Source: Pelargonium tetragonum (taxonomy: Eukaryota; Streptophyta; Magnoliopsida; Geraniales; Geraniaceae). From it: a stretch of 64,000 bases of DNA. The stretch spans positions 1 to 64,000 of the forward strand of contig JAYMTL010000108.1 of NCBI GenBank assembly GCA_036897445.1. Direction: 5' to 3'. The notes below the pieces were generated by a model that was not told where the DNA came from, made no database searches, and saw only the letters and a list, made by a program, of their open reading frames with translations. Of this stretch, positions 63,343-64,000 are shown in pieces. Numbering within the stretch: position 1 is the stretch's first letter; every line of letters starts with the position of its first letter. The translations under genes were made by a program, and so were the position numbers.

Positions 63343-64000
63343 AGGAGAGGGTTCTTTCTGCCCATGCTATTGACCTATCTAATAGAGACTATAAATAAAA
63401 AAGAAAAGAAAAAGTGTATCCATTAGGAAGAGTTTTCGTTTACCGTATTGGATTTACCAGCTCCCCTAGGAGAAACAGGATTCTTTTGTAAGGAAATTCC
63501 TAGGTTTCTAAAAGATTGTATGTACGTTTAGTTTGGAATTTCAAAGTTAAGGCAAGAAAGATACACTTTTTATTCGTTTTGCCTCATATTTCCTTGTTTT
63601 CTAGTAGGTTTTGGACTTTAAGACATAAACAGGATTCCGGGGAATTAAGATAACATAAACATCTTTCTTTCTAGAGTTTTGGAACTTACACCTTAGAATA
63701 TTAAGGAAATTCCACTCTCTCCGAGTTAGCAGTACATTCTAGCAAGTAATAAGCGCTTTTCTAGTTTGAGGTTTTCTGGTAAATTAGAAGGATTAAGTTC
63801 AAGTGAGACTCTGGATATGTTTATGAAAGGTAGTAGTTAAGGGTCATTTTTCAGGGTTTTCCTAGATTTGAGTGTGGATAGATCTTAAAAGGAAGTTAAG
63901 AAGTTAATGCAGGTTCTTCAAGGGTTTATGAATTGATACTACACTTTGACTCTTTTAACAAAGCGGTTTCAATAATTAATTGGGTATAAGAAAATCAAGT
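63343..64000. other. Non-coding background to window end
   Basis: Nothing recognised. Confidence 0.45.

Overview
This 64 kb window has almost no recognisable genes. No reading frame on either strand exceeds about 100 codons, and none resembles a known protein family. By eye the DNA is AT-rich, with stop codons dense in all six frames. The spectrum of open frames is about what random DNA of this composition would give. No rRNA, phage, insertion sequence, CRISPR array or intron core could be supported. The one near-complete gene is a bacterial/organellar-type initiator tRNA-fMet(CAU) at 32613-32685. Its acceptor stem has an unpaired first position, as bacterial-type initiator tRNAs do. With the AT-rich, gene-free surroundings, this points to intergenic DNA of a very large, gene-poor organelle genome, most likely mitochondrial. 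That is an inference: host lineage cannot be told, and a nuclear copy of organelle DNA cannot be excluded.

Layout. From 1 to about 30.6 kb there is non-coding DNA interrupted by short islands of different texture: purine-rich stretches (about 0.6, 1.1-1.4, 5.6-5.9, 9.9-10.3, 15.9-16.1, 16.5-16.8 and 28.6 kb) and (TAGT)-like AT-rich stretches (about 7.9-8.3, 12.5-13.2 and 26.5-27.1 kb). From 30.7 to 35.2 kb lies a tRNA neighbourhood: the fMet gene plus three decayed tRNAs, with a strong nested hairpin between. From 35.2 to 64 kb the non-coding background resumes, with further decayed tRNAs near 42.7, 46.9 and 63.3 kb, weaker ones near 37.5 and 60.0 kb, and islands near 37.9-38.5, 43.0, 60.8-61.8 and 63.0 kb.

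Repeats. The clearest unexplained signal is a dispersed motif, GAGGTAATGTAATTA, found eight times on both strands. It usually sits inside the odd-textured islands. At 42995-43105 two copies face each other as inverted ends of a 111 bp unit. A second motif resembling a tRNA T-arm occurs three times with at least 20 identical bases. Small tandem duplications of 8-13 bp and short perfect hairpins are scattered throughout.

Nothing suggests genes working together here. The window reads as repeat-seeded, tRNA-littered intergenic DNA around a single plausible tRNA gene.
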